Both the position numbers and the translations under genes were made by a program. From positions 868,001-932,000 of the forward strand of contig BEDY01000007.1 of assembly GCA_002335605.1 (NCBI GenBank): DNA of 64,000 nucleotides, given 5' to 3'. Below are positions 11,808 through 20,409 of this stretch, piece by piece (position 1 is the stretch's first letter; each line of letters starts with the position of its first letter). The notes beneath the pieces are model-generated. The model made no database searches. It was not told the origin of the DNA and saw only the letters and a list, made by a program, of their open reading frames with translations. This DNA is from Prillingera fragicola. Taxonomy: Eukaryota; Basidiomycota; Tremellomycetes; Trichosporonales; Trichosporonaceae.

Positions 11808-13991
11808 CTAAAGCTTGAGACGCTTGGCGTCCTGCTCCCCCATCTCCCTCCGCTTGCGCTTGGCATCCTCGCTCCCTCCCTTGCCGACGACGGTGACGCC
11901 CTTTCCACCCTTGACGAGCTGTGCCATGGCCTCGTCCTTTTGCTCCTTGACGCTCTTGCGCTTGGTGCCGTAGATCGACGCCGTGGTCGCGATACGTGCG
12001 CGCTCGGCCTTTTTGGACTTGCGGGCCTTGCCGCGGGCGCGCTTGGCCTCTTCGGGTGTCTGCTCGGAGCGCGCTGTGAGCTCCGAGGCCGACGGGCCGG
12101 CAAACAGCTCGTGCGGTGCGAGCATGGTCTCGGCCGCGTTCGAGGACGGGAGCGCAGTCTCCATCGACGTCGTGGCAATGTTGTCAATGGTGGTGATCTG
12201 CGCCTTGGGCGCCTTGGGCACAAAGTTCAAGCTGCTGAGCGCGTCGAGCTTGTACGACACCTCGTCCCAGAGCCGGTCAATCTCGTCGTGCTCCTTCTTG
12301 AGCTTGTCGTCCCGCGCGTCGGTCGCCTTGCCGCCAGATGCTGCGGTCTGGTACTCGTCCTCGTAGATCTGGGCAAGCGACTTTGTGCTCTGCGTGTCCT
12401 GCAGCTCAAAGAAACGGGACGGGAGGAAGGGCGTAGGGTCGTAGGCGCGGACAGTCTCGACGTCATTAAAGTGATTGTCAAGGATACGACGCTTGATGAG
12501 GTCCTCGAGCGTCTGGACGCTCTCCTCGGTGATGACAGGAACCGACTTGGCGACCTGCTCAAAGTCGAGGTTCTCCTCCAGCAGCGAGTTTTCGGGACGC
12601 GCACGAGCCGAGGCTTCACCGAGCAACGTCCAGTCCTTGGGACCAATGGCCTGGGACTCGAGCTCGGCAATCTGTTCAGCGAGCGCGCGTTGCCTCTTTT
12701 CGTGTGTCGAGAGAACCTCCTCGCCACCCTCGTCGTCGCTGTCGTCAAACAGGTCACCCTTGACACGGCTCATGACGTCCCTTGTCTCGTCCTCGTCCTC
12801 GTCGGGGAACGCCGACACAAACTTGTCGTCCTCCTCCTCCTCCTCGTCGGCAAAGCGAGCCGACTTGCCCTTCTTTGTCCGCTTCTTGTGATCGCTCGGT
12901 GCTGGTGCGGCCTGTTCGGGTGGTGCAAAGAAGTCAGAGTACATGAGATCTAGGTTGTCAGCCTTGGTCATTGAGCGCCGAGACTCACCGGCATCGTCGT
13001 CGTCGCCCTCCTGAAGGAACATTGCTCCAATGTCATCGAGCTCGGCCTCGCCGTCCTCGTCGCCACCGAGCGCTCCAGAAGTGACGCGGCCAGCCTCCTG
13101 CTCTTCGGTCATGCGGTTAAAGTCGTCGATCGAGAAGAACTGGTCGTCGAGGGTAGGGTGTTGCGCCTTTTTGCTCTTGCGGGGTTTGGAGGGTCCAGCG
13201 GCAGGCTCTTCGTCGTCCGAGGCGGCGTCCATGTCGACATCGTCCTCGTCACCTTCCTCGTCCTCCTCGTCCTGCTCCTCCTCGTCGTCGTCTCCCTCCT
13301 TGTCCTCGTCCTCGGATCCCATCTCAAGCTCATCCTCACTTCCGAGGTCGCTTCCCTCACTTCCCTCGCTATCACTCATTCCGTCCTCATACCCCTCCTC
13401 TGCCATCATCCTCTTCCAGTCCTCGACACTCATATCCTCCAAATCCTCCTCATCCATCTCAATCCCCTCCTCGTCCTCACTCCCACTCTCCTCCTCCCAC
13501 CCCATCCCAGACGCATCCTCATCAACCTCCTCCCCACTTCCAACCTCCTTCGCAACCCGGCAAATCCCCTCGGCCCGCAGCTCGAGCTGCTGCCACACCT
13601 GCTCAGCATTCATGCCCTCGGTAGTAAGCACCGACAGCGGGGTGTAAGGCAGCACCTCGGCGGGCTCGACGTCCTCCCCCTCCTCGTCAACCGCCTTGGC
13701 GCTGCTTCGCAACGAGATCGCAGGCGGCTGCAGGATCGAGACGAGAAATGGGTGCAGGTGGGGGTGTGAGCTCGGCTCCAGCGCAACAGCTACCCGCGTC
13801 AGTCCTAGCGCAAAAAGAGGAGACGTACCGAGGTCGAAGATGCCCTTTGTCGCGTCCACGGCCCGCTGGGCGAGCTGCTTGTCGCCCGTCGCTGCGGCGA
13901 GGAGGTGCTCCCTGCTCTCGAGCAGGGAGGCGAGCGCGTCCAGGCTGGGAGGTATGCTGTAGTCGTCGCTTGATGTGCTGCTGCCTGGCAT
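11808..13991 (-). CDS. MPP10: U3 snoRNP component Mpp10
   Basis: Mpp10 forms a subcomplex with Imp3 and Imp4 in the small-subunit processome, where it is needed for the early cleavages of 18S pre-rRNA in the nucleolus. The diagnostic block (GEASARARPENSLLEENLDFE, then PVITEESVQTLEDLIKRRILDNHFNDV) lies in the C-terminal half. The N-terminal half is extremely acidic (long Glu/Asp runs), as in orthologues, and the basic tail ends RLKL. Two 39-nt segments with full splice signals (13790-13828 and 12950-12988) are probably introns although both are stop-free and in frame. Removing them gives about 700 residues. A CACGTG palindrome lies at about 14108, near 115 bp upstream. The stop is nearly convergent with the PL8 gene, 70 bp away. 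Confidence 0.92.
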   Translation of the reverse strand: MPGSSTSSDDYSIPPSLDALASLLESREHLLAAATGDKQLAQRAVDATKGIFDLGTSPLFALGLTRVAVALEPSSHPHLHPFLVSILQPPAISLRSSAKAVDEEGEDVEPAEVLPYTPLSVLTTEGMNAEQVWQQLELRAEGICRVAKEVGSGEEVDEDASGMGWEEESGSEDEEGIEMDEEDLEDMSVEDWKRMMAEEGYEDGMSDSEGSEGSDLGSEDELEMGSEDEDKEGDDDEEEQDEEDEEGDEDDVDMDAASDDEEPAAGPSKPRKSKKAQHPTLDDQFFSIDDFNRMTEEQEAGRVTSGALGGDEDGEAELDDIGAMFLQEGDDDDAGESRRSMTKADNLDLMYSDFFAPPEQAAPAPSDHKKRTKKGKSARFADEEEEEDDKFVSAFPDEDEDETRDVMSRVKGDLFDDSDDEGGEEVLSTHEKRQRALAEQIAELESQAIGPKDWTLLGEASARARPENSLLEENLDFEQVAKSVPVITEESVQTLEDLIKRRILDNHFNDVETVRAYDPTPFLPSRFFELQDTQSTKSLAQIYEDEYQTAASGGKATDARDDKLKKEHDEIDRLWDEVSYKLDALSSLNFVPKAPKAQITTIDNIATTSMETALPSSNAAETMLAPHELFAGPSASELTARSEQTPEEAKRARGKARKSKKAERARIATTASIYGTKRKSVKEQKDEAMAQLVKGGKGVTVVGKGGSEDAKRKRREMGEQDAKRLKL

Positions 13992-14663
13992 TGTTGCGGT
14001 CTGCTTGGCTGAGAGTACGAGGTGGAGGGCGGATAACTCTAGAATTTTGAGATTTCAGCCTGTAGACACTCGGCACGGGAGTATATTTTTGTTTTTGTAT
14101 TCAAGATCACGTGACTATTAGAAATGGAATTTCTAATCAGATTATGAAACGCTAATCATTCATGTTCACGCCATTCTCACCTCCACGACCAGCGCAGCGG
14201 GTATCAAAGTCTCATAGGCGTATGCACAAAGAGGCTACAGTCTCAAGAACCCATTGCCCTTTGCAACTCTCCCTCTGATCCCTTTCACCCACATCCCGCC
14301 CGACGTTCCTGGCGGGTGGAACACCATTCTCGTCAAGGTGGCCACTCATGTCGAGGGACTTGCGGCGGAGGGTAGTGGGGTCGTACCCAGAGCTGCCGGA
14401 CGAGAACGAGGTAGTGACGAGGGTGTATCCCTCCAGCCTTTACGAGACCTTGTCTCACCGTCAATAGCGGGGGTAACCAGATATGTGGGCAATGGAGCAG
14501 GTAGCGGGGCCGTTGATTATTGATGACGAGCGGCGTGCTCCTGCACAGTCTGCGGGGGAAGAGTGAATGTTGTATGGGTATGAGAGTGAGAGATGCAGCA
14601 AATCGTATAAGTCGTGGAGTGCCGAAGGATCGAAACCGGCCATGCCGCCTAAGCGCGAACCAC
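13992..14663. other. MPP10 upstream region and weak coding-like remnant
   Basis: The segment nearest MPP10 is AT-rich and carries CACGTG at about 14108. Between 14250 and 14520 the plus strand has a 90-codon open frame without an ATG start or splice support, possibly a relic. No family is recognised. Confidence 0.35.
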
Positions 14664-14891
14664 CTAGTCAACCTCCCTCCTGCGCATCCCATCAAACGCA
14701 TCCTTCTGAAACGCCTCCAACACCCCAGCAGTGACGACGAGCACGAGCCCGGCGAGCGACCGCAGCCCGCCGCCCCCGCTGGCGATGAAGAGATACACTG
14801 CCGCGCCGAGGAGTTCGAGGGCGGCTAGGTGGACGACGGTCTCGAATGTCATTAGGTTTGAGGATGTCGAGGGAATGGTTGGGGTCGCCAT
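14664..14891 (-). CDS. Tiny predicted two-helix membrane protein (copy A of tandem pair)
   Basis: This encodes 75 residues with a short polar N-terminus, a hydrophobic stretch (VVHLAALELLGAAVYLFIA), a Gly-rich turn ASGGGG, a second hydrophobic stretch (LAGLVLVVTAGVLEAF) and a charged tail ending RRREVD. The same arrangement recurs in the next gene 330 bp upstream on the same strand, with matching HxA-x2-EL, ASGG and AG...LEA positions, so the two look like tandem duplicates. No named family is recognised. A hairpin-like membrane protein is the simplest reading. Confidence 0.5.
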   Translation of the reverse strand: MATPTIPSTSSNLMTFETVVHLAALELLGAAVYLFIASGGGGLRSLAGLVLVVTAGVLEAFQKDAFDGMRRREVD

Positions 14892-15221
14892 TGTTGGGGG
14901 TGTAGAGTGTGAAATGCGAAGAGGGGGGGAGCAAGAGATGGAGAGATGGAGGAGGAGTGAGTATCGGGCTGCCGACGTCATGGTCGTCCACATCCAGGCA
15001 CCAATGGTGGAGGTCATTGCCGCTGCACTCATAGTGCACCGTGTCGCCATGCTCGTTGCTGGTACACGCAGATGGTCATGAGCATGTTCTGAGCAGGGCA
15101 GGTCCTGTGTGTGTGCACATACCAAACCTCGCCAGTCGTGCAATGGCCGCCTGGCGTCGAGAATGCGCACTGCGGCCGAACATGCTGGCGAACGTCGTTC
15201 TGGCCTGACCAGCCGCATCGG

Positions 15222-15452
15222 TCAAGGCAACCCAGCCCCGCCCGCGCGCATCGCCTCACGTAGCGCCGCCTCAAGGCCCAGAGCACTAGCACCGAGCAGG
15301 AAACCCGCGTAGACCTGCGCCGACGACCCGCCGCTGGCTGCGGCGGCCCAGCAGAAGAGCGCGGTTAGGGCTAGTTCTGCTGAGGCTATGTGCACTGCTA
15401 GTACTAGATAGCGGATTGCTTGGGGCGCTGGGAGGGTGGGCTGTGTGTTCAT
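15222..15452 (-). CDS. Tiny predicted two-helix membrane protein (copy B of tandem pair)
   Basis: This 76-residue relative of the 14664-14891 gene has the helix AVHIASAELALTALFCWAAAA, the turn ASGGSS and the helix YAGFLLGASALGLEAAL, then a short tail. The shared pattern of His-x-Ala, Glu-Leu, Ala-Ser-Gly-Gly and Leu-Glu-Ala supports common ancestry with copy A, but identity is low, so the duplication is not recent. The start chosen is the ATG at 15450-15452. Function is unknown. Confidence 0.5.
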   Translation of the reverse strand: MNTQPTLPAPQAIRYLVLAVHIASAELALTALFCWAAAASGGSSAQVYAGFLLGASALGLEAALREAMRAGGAGLP

Positions 15453-15856
15453 CCTGTTTTGAGATGTCCGAGTGGAGGGAGGGAGTGAGTTGATGATAAG
15501 AAGAGAAAGTGACCAAGAACGCCAGACGTCCACAGGATTTCCTGGGGCCCCAATGTCTCCGGAAAACATTCGCGCACTCCTTGTCCACTACCGTCGAACG
15601 ACTTTGGCGACGACGATACCGAGCTCGCCCATGCGGCTGGAAGGTGACAGCGAGGCCGAGCCTCTGGCCTTTATTGTAACAGATGCCTCCCAATCCCACA
15701 GGCTAAATGAAGACCACTATCAGCTGCCGTCCGTCTCGACACGCCCACACGACCTCGCTCCCGTAGAGCCGCCCAAGCAGTCCCAATGGTACAGATGCAT
15801 ACAGGTACACGAAACCGCAACAAAAGCCCTTCCCAAGAACCATACTGTAAGGTCGT

Positions 15857-16340
15857 CTATCCGTTGATCTTCTTCGAGCGGCCCTGGCGCTGCGCAGGAC
15901 GTTAGCACTGGCTCGGCCGGACTCGACACTACGACGCACCTTTTTGAGACGCTGCTGCTTCTTGACCGACATCTTCTCGGCGATCGCCTCGAGACGCTCG
16001 CGCTCGGCCTTCTTCTCGCGGCGCTCGCGGATAATGTTGCGTTTGCTGGGCTCGTCAGCTTTAGGCCATGGGGCAGACTGAAAGGTACGCACCGCTCAGC
16101 AGCCTCCTCCTTTTCATCCTTCATCTCCTGCTCCACAGCCTTGATGGCCTTTTTGGCCTTTTCCTGCTCCATGCGCTTTTCAAACGGCGTCTTGAGGGAA
16201 GGGTGCATAAACTGCCTGCGGGTTGCGACCGTCTTTTCCGACTTCCAGGCCTTGCCGTGGGTGCGTCCCTGCTTTGAGGCCTTGACCTCGAGGACGATTG
16301 GCTCGGATGAGGTGGATGGGGGGTTGAGAGACGAGGCCAT
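15857..16340 (-). CDS. CGR1: rRNA-processing protein Cgr1
   Basis: Cgr1 is a small, highly basic nucleolar protein required for pre-rRNA processing and 60S subunit assembly. Three exons join across introns 16046-16092 and 15890-15939. The joined product has GKAWKSEK near the N-terminus, the block FEKRMEQEKAKKAIKAVEQE, a long Arg/Lys/Glu helix (RNIIRERREKKAERERLEAIAEKM) and the conserved tail RLKKRQGRSKKING. About 125 residues is usual for the family. It is divergent from CDT1, with 414 bp between starts, and that interval contains CACGTG at 16510-16515. A (TAG)7 microsatellite lies in the leader at about 16391-16410. Confidence 0.9.
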
Positions 16341-16754
16341 TGTTGTGTGGTCTGTCTGTCTGGGTGTAGTAGTAGTGGGTGTAGTGGACGTAGTAGTAGT
16401 AGTAGTAGTAGATGTTGGTGGCAAACGGTGCAAAAATGGTACATGGACGGAGATTGAAATATACTCCGTCCACCGTCGCGTGAGTGTCGCATGGCACTCA
16501 GGGCAAACCCACGTGGCCGAGGGCGAGCGCGTCGGTGCCTGAACATTGCGCCCCTTGCGCCCCCTGTGGTGGCTGGATGGCTGGGGTGGGTGAGTTCTTT
16601 TCCCTTGTCTTGTCATTTGTACTCATCTCCCTCTCTCGTTCTCATCCCATTCCATCCCCTCTCTTTTCTTGTTCTCTGTCCTGCTATACCTGTCATCCAC
16701 TCCTGTCTCTTGTCTCTTTCTCTCGCGCAAACTCGGCTGGCCCGAGTCACAACA
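16341..16754. promoter_or_regulatory. Divergent CGR1/CDT1 promoter with CACGTG and a TAG microsatellite
   Basis: This shared upstream region separates two head-to-head genes. It contains a (TAG)7 run at 16391-16410, the palindrome CACGTG at 16510-16515, and a pyrimidine-rich leader (CTCTCT, TCTTGTCTC) just before the CDT1 start. No TATA box is seen. Confidence 0.5.
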
Positions 16755-18503
16755 ATGTCACACCCCGTGCAGGTCACAACCCCCCGCAAGCGTCAATACA
16801 ATGACATGCATCTCGCATCACCAGAGTCGAGCCGCAAACGCAAAGTAACTAGAGGGTACGTACACTTCAACACAAACCACATTCTAACAACCAGTGCACC
16901 CGCTCCCAACCCTCCCTTGGCCCCCTTTCCCACCCCACCGTCGTCACGCACGCGTCGACATGGCGAGGCAGACTTTGAGCCCGAGGTCGAGGACGACTAC
17001 ACCCCCAAGGGTCGGGGTAAACCCCTTCCAGCCCACCTCGCAACCCTCCTCAAGCTTCATCATGCGGTTAACATTGCCATGTCGCTACACATTGCGACCC
17101 ACCCGCCCGTCCTCCCCCCGCACTCAGCGTCCACTACCCGCCTCCCCCTGCCCAACCTGACCAATTTCCTCGCCATCAAGGAATCCGTGGAACGCACCTC
17201 TGGTCGCCGGTTCGGGCATGCCGAGCTGTCTCGTCTCGCGTGGATCTGGACATGGGACGGCGAGACGCTTCCGGCCGAGTCGAGCAGCAAGAACGCACAG
17301 GATGAGGATAATCCCTTTCTTGTCCCGTCTACACCCCAAAAGGAGCAAGTGTCCGGACTTTCCTATTTGGTCACCACTACACGGACCATTGACCCGCGCT
17401 CCGGCCGGCGTGTCCACACCCATGGTCTGGGCATTGAGCTTGAGCTGCAAGAGGGCGAGACCCGCCAAGTGCTCATGAACGGCGCCACTGGCGGGCTCGG
17501 CAACATGGGCCAAGGCGGCGGCGTCCGCGTAATCGGACGGTGGAACAGTGGTGGCGAGCTGCGCGAGGACGCAGTCCGTCATCGCCTCGAACGCTGGGTT
17601 CACCTGCACGGCGGCGAGGGCGCCGAGCCCGACGAGCCGTCCGCCCTCCCGACCCCAATGTCGCGCGACACGGCTCGCTCAACCATCCCCCCGATCCCGC
17701 TTCTTTCCCTCCCCAAGCTGCCAGCAAGCACAGGCAGCCTGTTCCAATCGGCCCTCGACGCCTCGACGGGGCTCACCTCTCTGCCCAAAGCCAAGCCCAT
17801 CCCGGCAGGACTCTCGGACCCTTTTGAGATGCCGGACAAGAAACCCGTCACTCCCACCGGCACGGTGTCTGAGCGCCGCCAAGCGATGTACGACCGCGTT
17901 AAGGCGCGCTCCGAATCCGCAAAAGCAGCACGCATGCCGCTGTCAGCCCAGGTCGCTGCGGGATCCGCGATTCTGCGCATGTCAAGCACAGAGCAGAATG
18001 AAGAACTGAAGCGCCGCTCGACCCTCTCGCGCCTCGAAGGCATCGCCGAGGGAGTGTGGATGATGTTCTCCGCGCCGTCCCCCGGTCCCTCGAGCCTCCC
18101 CAACGCGCCTCGTGGGCGGCGCAAGGCCATCCCCCTGCCCGAAGTAGCCGACATGATTGTCAAATCCTCCAAAACCCCCATCAGCCACGCAGAAGCCCAC
18201 ACAAGCCTGAACATGCTCACAGAGCTGTGTCCCTTCTTCTTGTTGTCGCGCACGATAGCAAGGCAGGAATGGCTCGAGATGCCAGCCTCAGCGACGGTCC
18301 TCGCCCCGCCCTCGCCTGGCTCGGCGCGCGCGGCTGGGGACGAGATTCTCGCCGACGCACTCAGCCGATCCCCCGGGACTGCTAGTCCGCGGGCCATTGG
18401 ACGGGTCGCGCTCGCCGGGCCCGCGAGCCCGGGGCGCGTTCGGCGGGTCGGGGGGCTGGCGTTGGTTAGGGAGCGGATTCGGAGGGAGCTGGGAGAGTGG
18501 TGA
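16755..18503 (+). CDS. CDT1: DNA replication licensing factor Cdt1-like
   Basis: Cdt1 brings the MCM2-7 helicase to ORC/Cdc6-marked origins in G1. The central part (LPAHLATLLKLHHAVNIAMSL, then LTNFLAIKESVERTSGRRFGHAELSRLAWIW) matches the Cdt1/geminin-binding winged-helix region. The C-terminal part (GIAEGVWMMF, then LPEVADMIVKSS, then LNMLTELCPFFLLSRTIARQEWLEM) matches the MCM-binding winged helix. The start at 16755 is preferred over an upstream in-frame ATG because the latter would translate a pyrimidine-rich leader. An intron at 16856-16894 (39 nt, GTACGT...CTAAC...CAG) is stop-free and in frame, so either form is readable. About 570 residues after splicing. The basic N-terminus with SP/TP sites suggests CDK control. 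No clear PIP degron is seen. Confidence 0.78.
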   Translation: MSHPVQVTTPRKRQYNDMHLASPESSRKRKVTRGYVHFNTNHILTTSAPAPNPPLAPFPTPPSSRTRRHGEADFEPEVEDDYTPKGRGKPLPAHLATLLKLHHAVNIAMSLHIATHPPVLPPHSASTTRLPLPNLTNFLAIKESVERTSGRRFGHAELSRLAWIWTWDGETLPAESSSKNAQDEDNPFLVPSTPQKEQVSGLSYLVTTTRTIDPRSGRRVHTHGLGIELELQEGETRQVLMNGATGGLGNMGQGGGVRVIGRWNSGGELREDAVRHRLERWVHLHGGEGAEPDEPSALPTPMSRDTARSTIPPIPLLSLPKLPASTGSLFQSALDASTGLTSLPKAKPIPAGLSDPFEMPDKKPVTPTGTVSERRQAMYDRVKARSESAKAARMPLSAQVAAGSAILRMSSTEQNEELKRRSTLSRLEGIAEGVWMMFSAPSPGPSSLPNAPRGRRKAIPLPEVADMIVKSSKTPISHAEAHTSLNMLTELCPFFLLSRTIARQEWLEMPASATVLAPPSPGSARAAGDEILADALSRSPGTASPRAIGRVALAGPASPGRVRRVGGLALVRERIRRELGEW

Positions 18504-18724
18504 GCAGAAAGTTCGTAGAAGTCACGGAAGAAGTAGAAGAAGTGAGACACCTAGACGTACAGCTCGCCCGGTGAGGCTGGAGCCCTATAGTTATATGCAT
18601 TTATCAGCATCCACCGTCGGCGCTCCAAAGGCTCCTCATCCATGCATCGCGAGACAGCCTACATCCCTATCCATACACCCCATCCATGCTACCTGCGCTC
18701 CACGCAACCCCAAGCGTGACAAGC

Positions 18725-19987
18725 TCAATAGTCGTCGTCAGCCTCACTACTCTCATCCCCAGGCGGCGGCGCAGCACTAGCCATCCCGGTCGGCAGAGTC
18801 TTCGCCCCGACCCCCCCGCCATGACTCGCCACACTCCCGCTCCCACTCGCGCCCCCAGTGCTCGCAGCGCTCTTGGAGCTCTTGGCCGATCCCTCGCGAT
18901 ATCGCCCCGACGTCGGCGCGGAGACTGCGCCTGATTTCTCTGGCGAGAACGGCGACGCAGAGTGCGCCTTTGAGGTCGTTGGGGGCCGGCCTAGCCTGCT
19001 TGGCGGGTGGGGCGCACGGGAGGAGGGGGGTGCTGAGCCAGAGTGGACGTTTTGGCCGAGTTTCTTTTTCAAGGACGCTTTCGATGGGGAGAGGTGGCGT
19101 TTGGCGCTGCCGTTGATCATTTCTGCGCCTGTTAGCACTCACCCATAGGTGGTGGTGGAATGGAGGGCGTGTTCTCCGAGCAGATGCACTCAGAGGGGCA
19201 TTATGCACAGCACATCGCAGACCAACCGCTCCCACTCGCACGACGCGTGACACGGTCGCCCGCGGTGACTCACTCCTTCGCTTGCCGCCACCGGTGCTAT
19301 CCGCGTCTGAATCATTCTCGCTGGCAAGATACGGGCTTGGACTTGCCCGGTCGTTGGCACCCAATCTCGCCTTTGCTGCCGCCATACGCGACGCGCCGCG
19401 GCGGGTCGAGCCGCTGAAGCCTAGGCAGCTTGCTAGGTGCGGGGCATAGCGCGACGACGTGATCTGGGGATCAGCCAAGGTCAATCGTGAATGCCGCCCC
19501 ACGCAGCTAGGCCAAGTACTCACAGAGCGTCCACACACGAGACAGTCAAAGAACGCATTCCCACTGCTGTCGACGCGTCCGCTTCCGGACCCAATGCCGG
19601 TGCCACCGCCTGTCCCCTTCTCGGGTCCGACAGCGTATCCGCCTGGGCGAACGGTACCGCGCCCTGGCGCCGGTGACGATTCCCTCGACTGGACCGCCGA
19701 CGAAGACCCCGATGCGAGCGGTTGTATGGGCACGTGCGCGCGACATCTGCGAAAAATCAGTATTCTGCTCACAAGACAACACTGATGCCTGGGGCTAATT
19801 GGCGTACCTTGTCCCGCATGTGCTGCAGATTGCTTGTCCGCGCTTAATCTCGCGGTGGGCCTCGATTGTTGTCGTTAGTACTGATTCTGCCAGAAGCTCT
19901 GCAAAGATTGCCTCTGCCTTTGGTGGTTGTCAGGGGATGTTGCAATGGGCGGGGACATACTGTTGACCTGATATCGGCCTTGGACAT
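18725..19987 (-). CDS. SGF11: SAGA deubiquitinase-module subunit Sgf11-like
   Basis: Sgf11 anchors the histone H2B deubiquitinase module to SAGA. Five exons are predicted on the minus strand. The first codes MSKADIRST and the second the helix AEAIFAELLAESVLTTTIEAHREIKRG followed by ICSTCG. The zinc-finger exons join as CLVCGRS|ITSSRYAPHLASCLG, giving the family's Cys-x2-Cys...His-x3-Cys finger split by an intron, with the flanking SSRYAPHL signature and a basic RRGASR patch. The C-terminus is long, Ser/Gly-rich and ends with acidic DDDY. The first acceptor (AAAG) is weak, so that junction is tentative. It is convergent with CDT1 and divergent from RRP5. The C-terminal extension is longer than in yeast. 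Confidence 0.8.
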
Positions 19988-20409
19988 TGTGGTGGTGATG
20001 TGAAAATGGGTCGAATTGGATGGGACAAAAAAGGAGATGCTAGTTGTGTAGGCTGCTAGTTATCTTGCACGCTGCGTGATGCGTGTAAGAACCAGGCAAT
20101 GAGGCTGCAGGAGGGGAAAGAGGAGCAGGTCGAGGAGGATGTGCAAGGCAGAGTAGATTGAATCCTCATGTCCCGGCAACTCGGTCATTCAGGGTTCAAT
20201 ACAGCCGGGCAACAAACACGTGCTTTACACGTGGCAACCTGAGAATACCACGTTATATTCACGTGAGTACCCAGCTGATCTTAAACATCCCTCCCCCCTT
20301 ATTACCCACGTGGCCTCCGCCAGAATTTTGCTGGTGATCATGTCCACGGTCCTCTTGCTGCGACGACAACACTCTACCCACTCTCCCAAAAGGGCCAAAC
20401 ATCCTCACA
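19988..20409. promoter_or_regulatory. Divergent SGF11/RRP5 promoter with four CACGTG palindromes
   Basis: Perfect CACGTG sites lie at 20217-20222, 20228-20233, 20260-20265 and 20307-20312, plus a near match CACGTT at about 20249. All are within 200 bp of the RRP5 start. Such sites are the classical target of bHLH factors (Cbf1/Myc/USF type). Clustering of four in 96 bp is far above chance. Confidence 0.7.

Noticed and set aside
12227..13647. Ser-rich long frames on both strands
   Set aside because: They are shadows of the acidic Glu/Asp runs of MPP10.
16391..16410. TAG repeat considered as a CRISPR or telomeric repeat
   Set aside because: It is a plain trinucleotide microsatellite in the CGR1 leader.
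16491..16754. Upstream in-frame ATG for CDT1 (16491)
   Set aside because: It would add a hydrophobic pyrimidine-derived leader to a nuclear replication factor; ATG 16755 is better.
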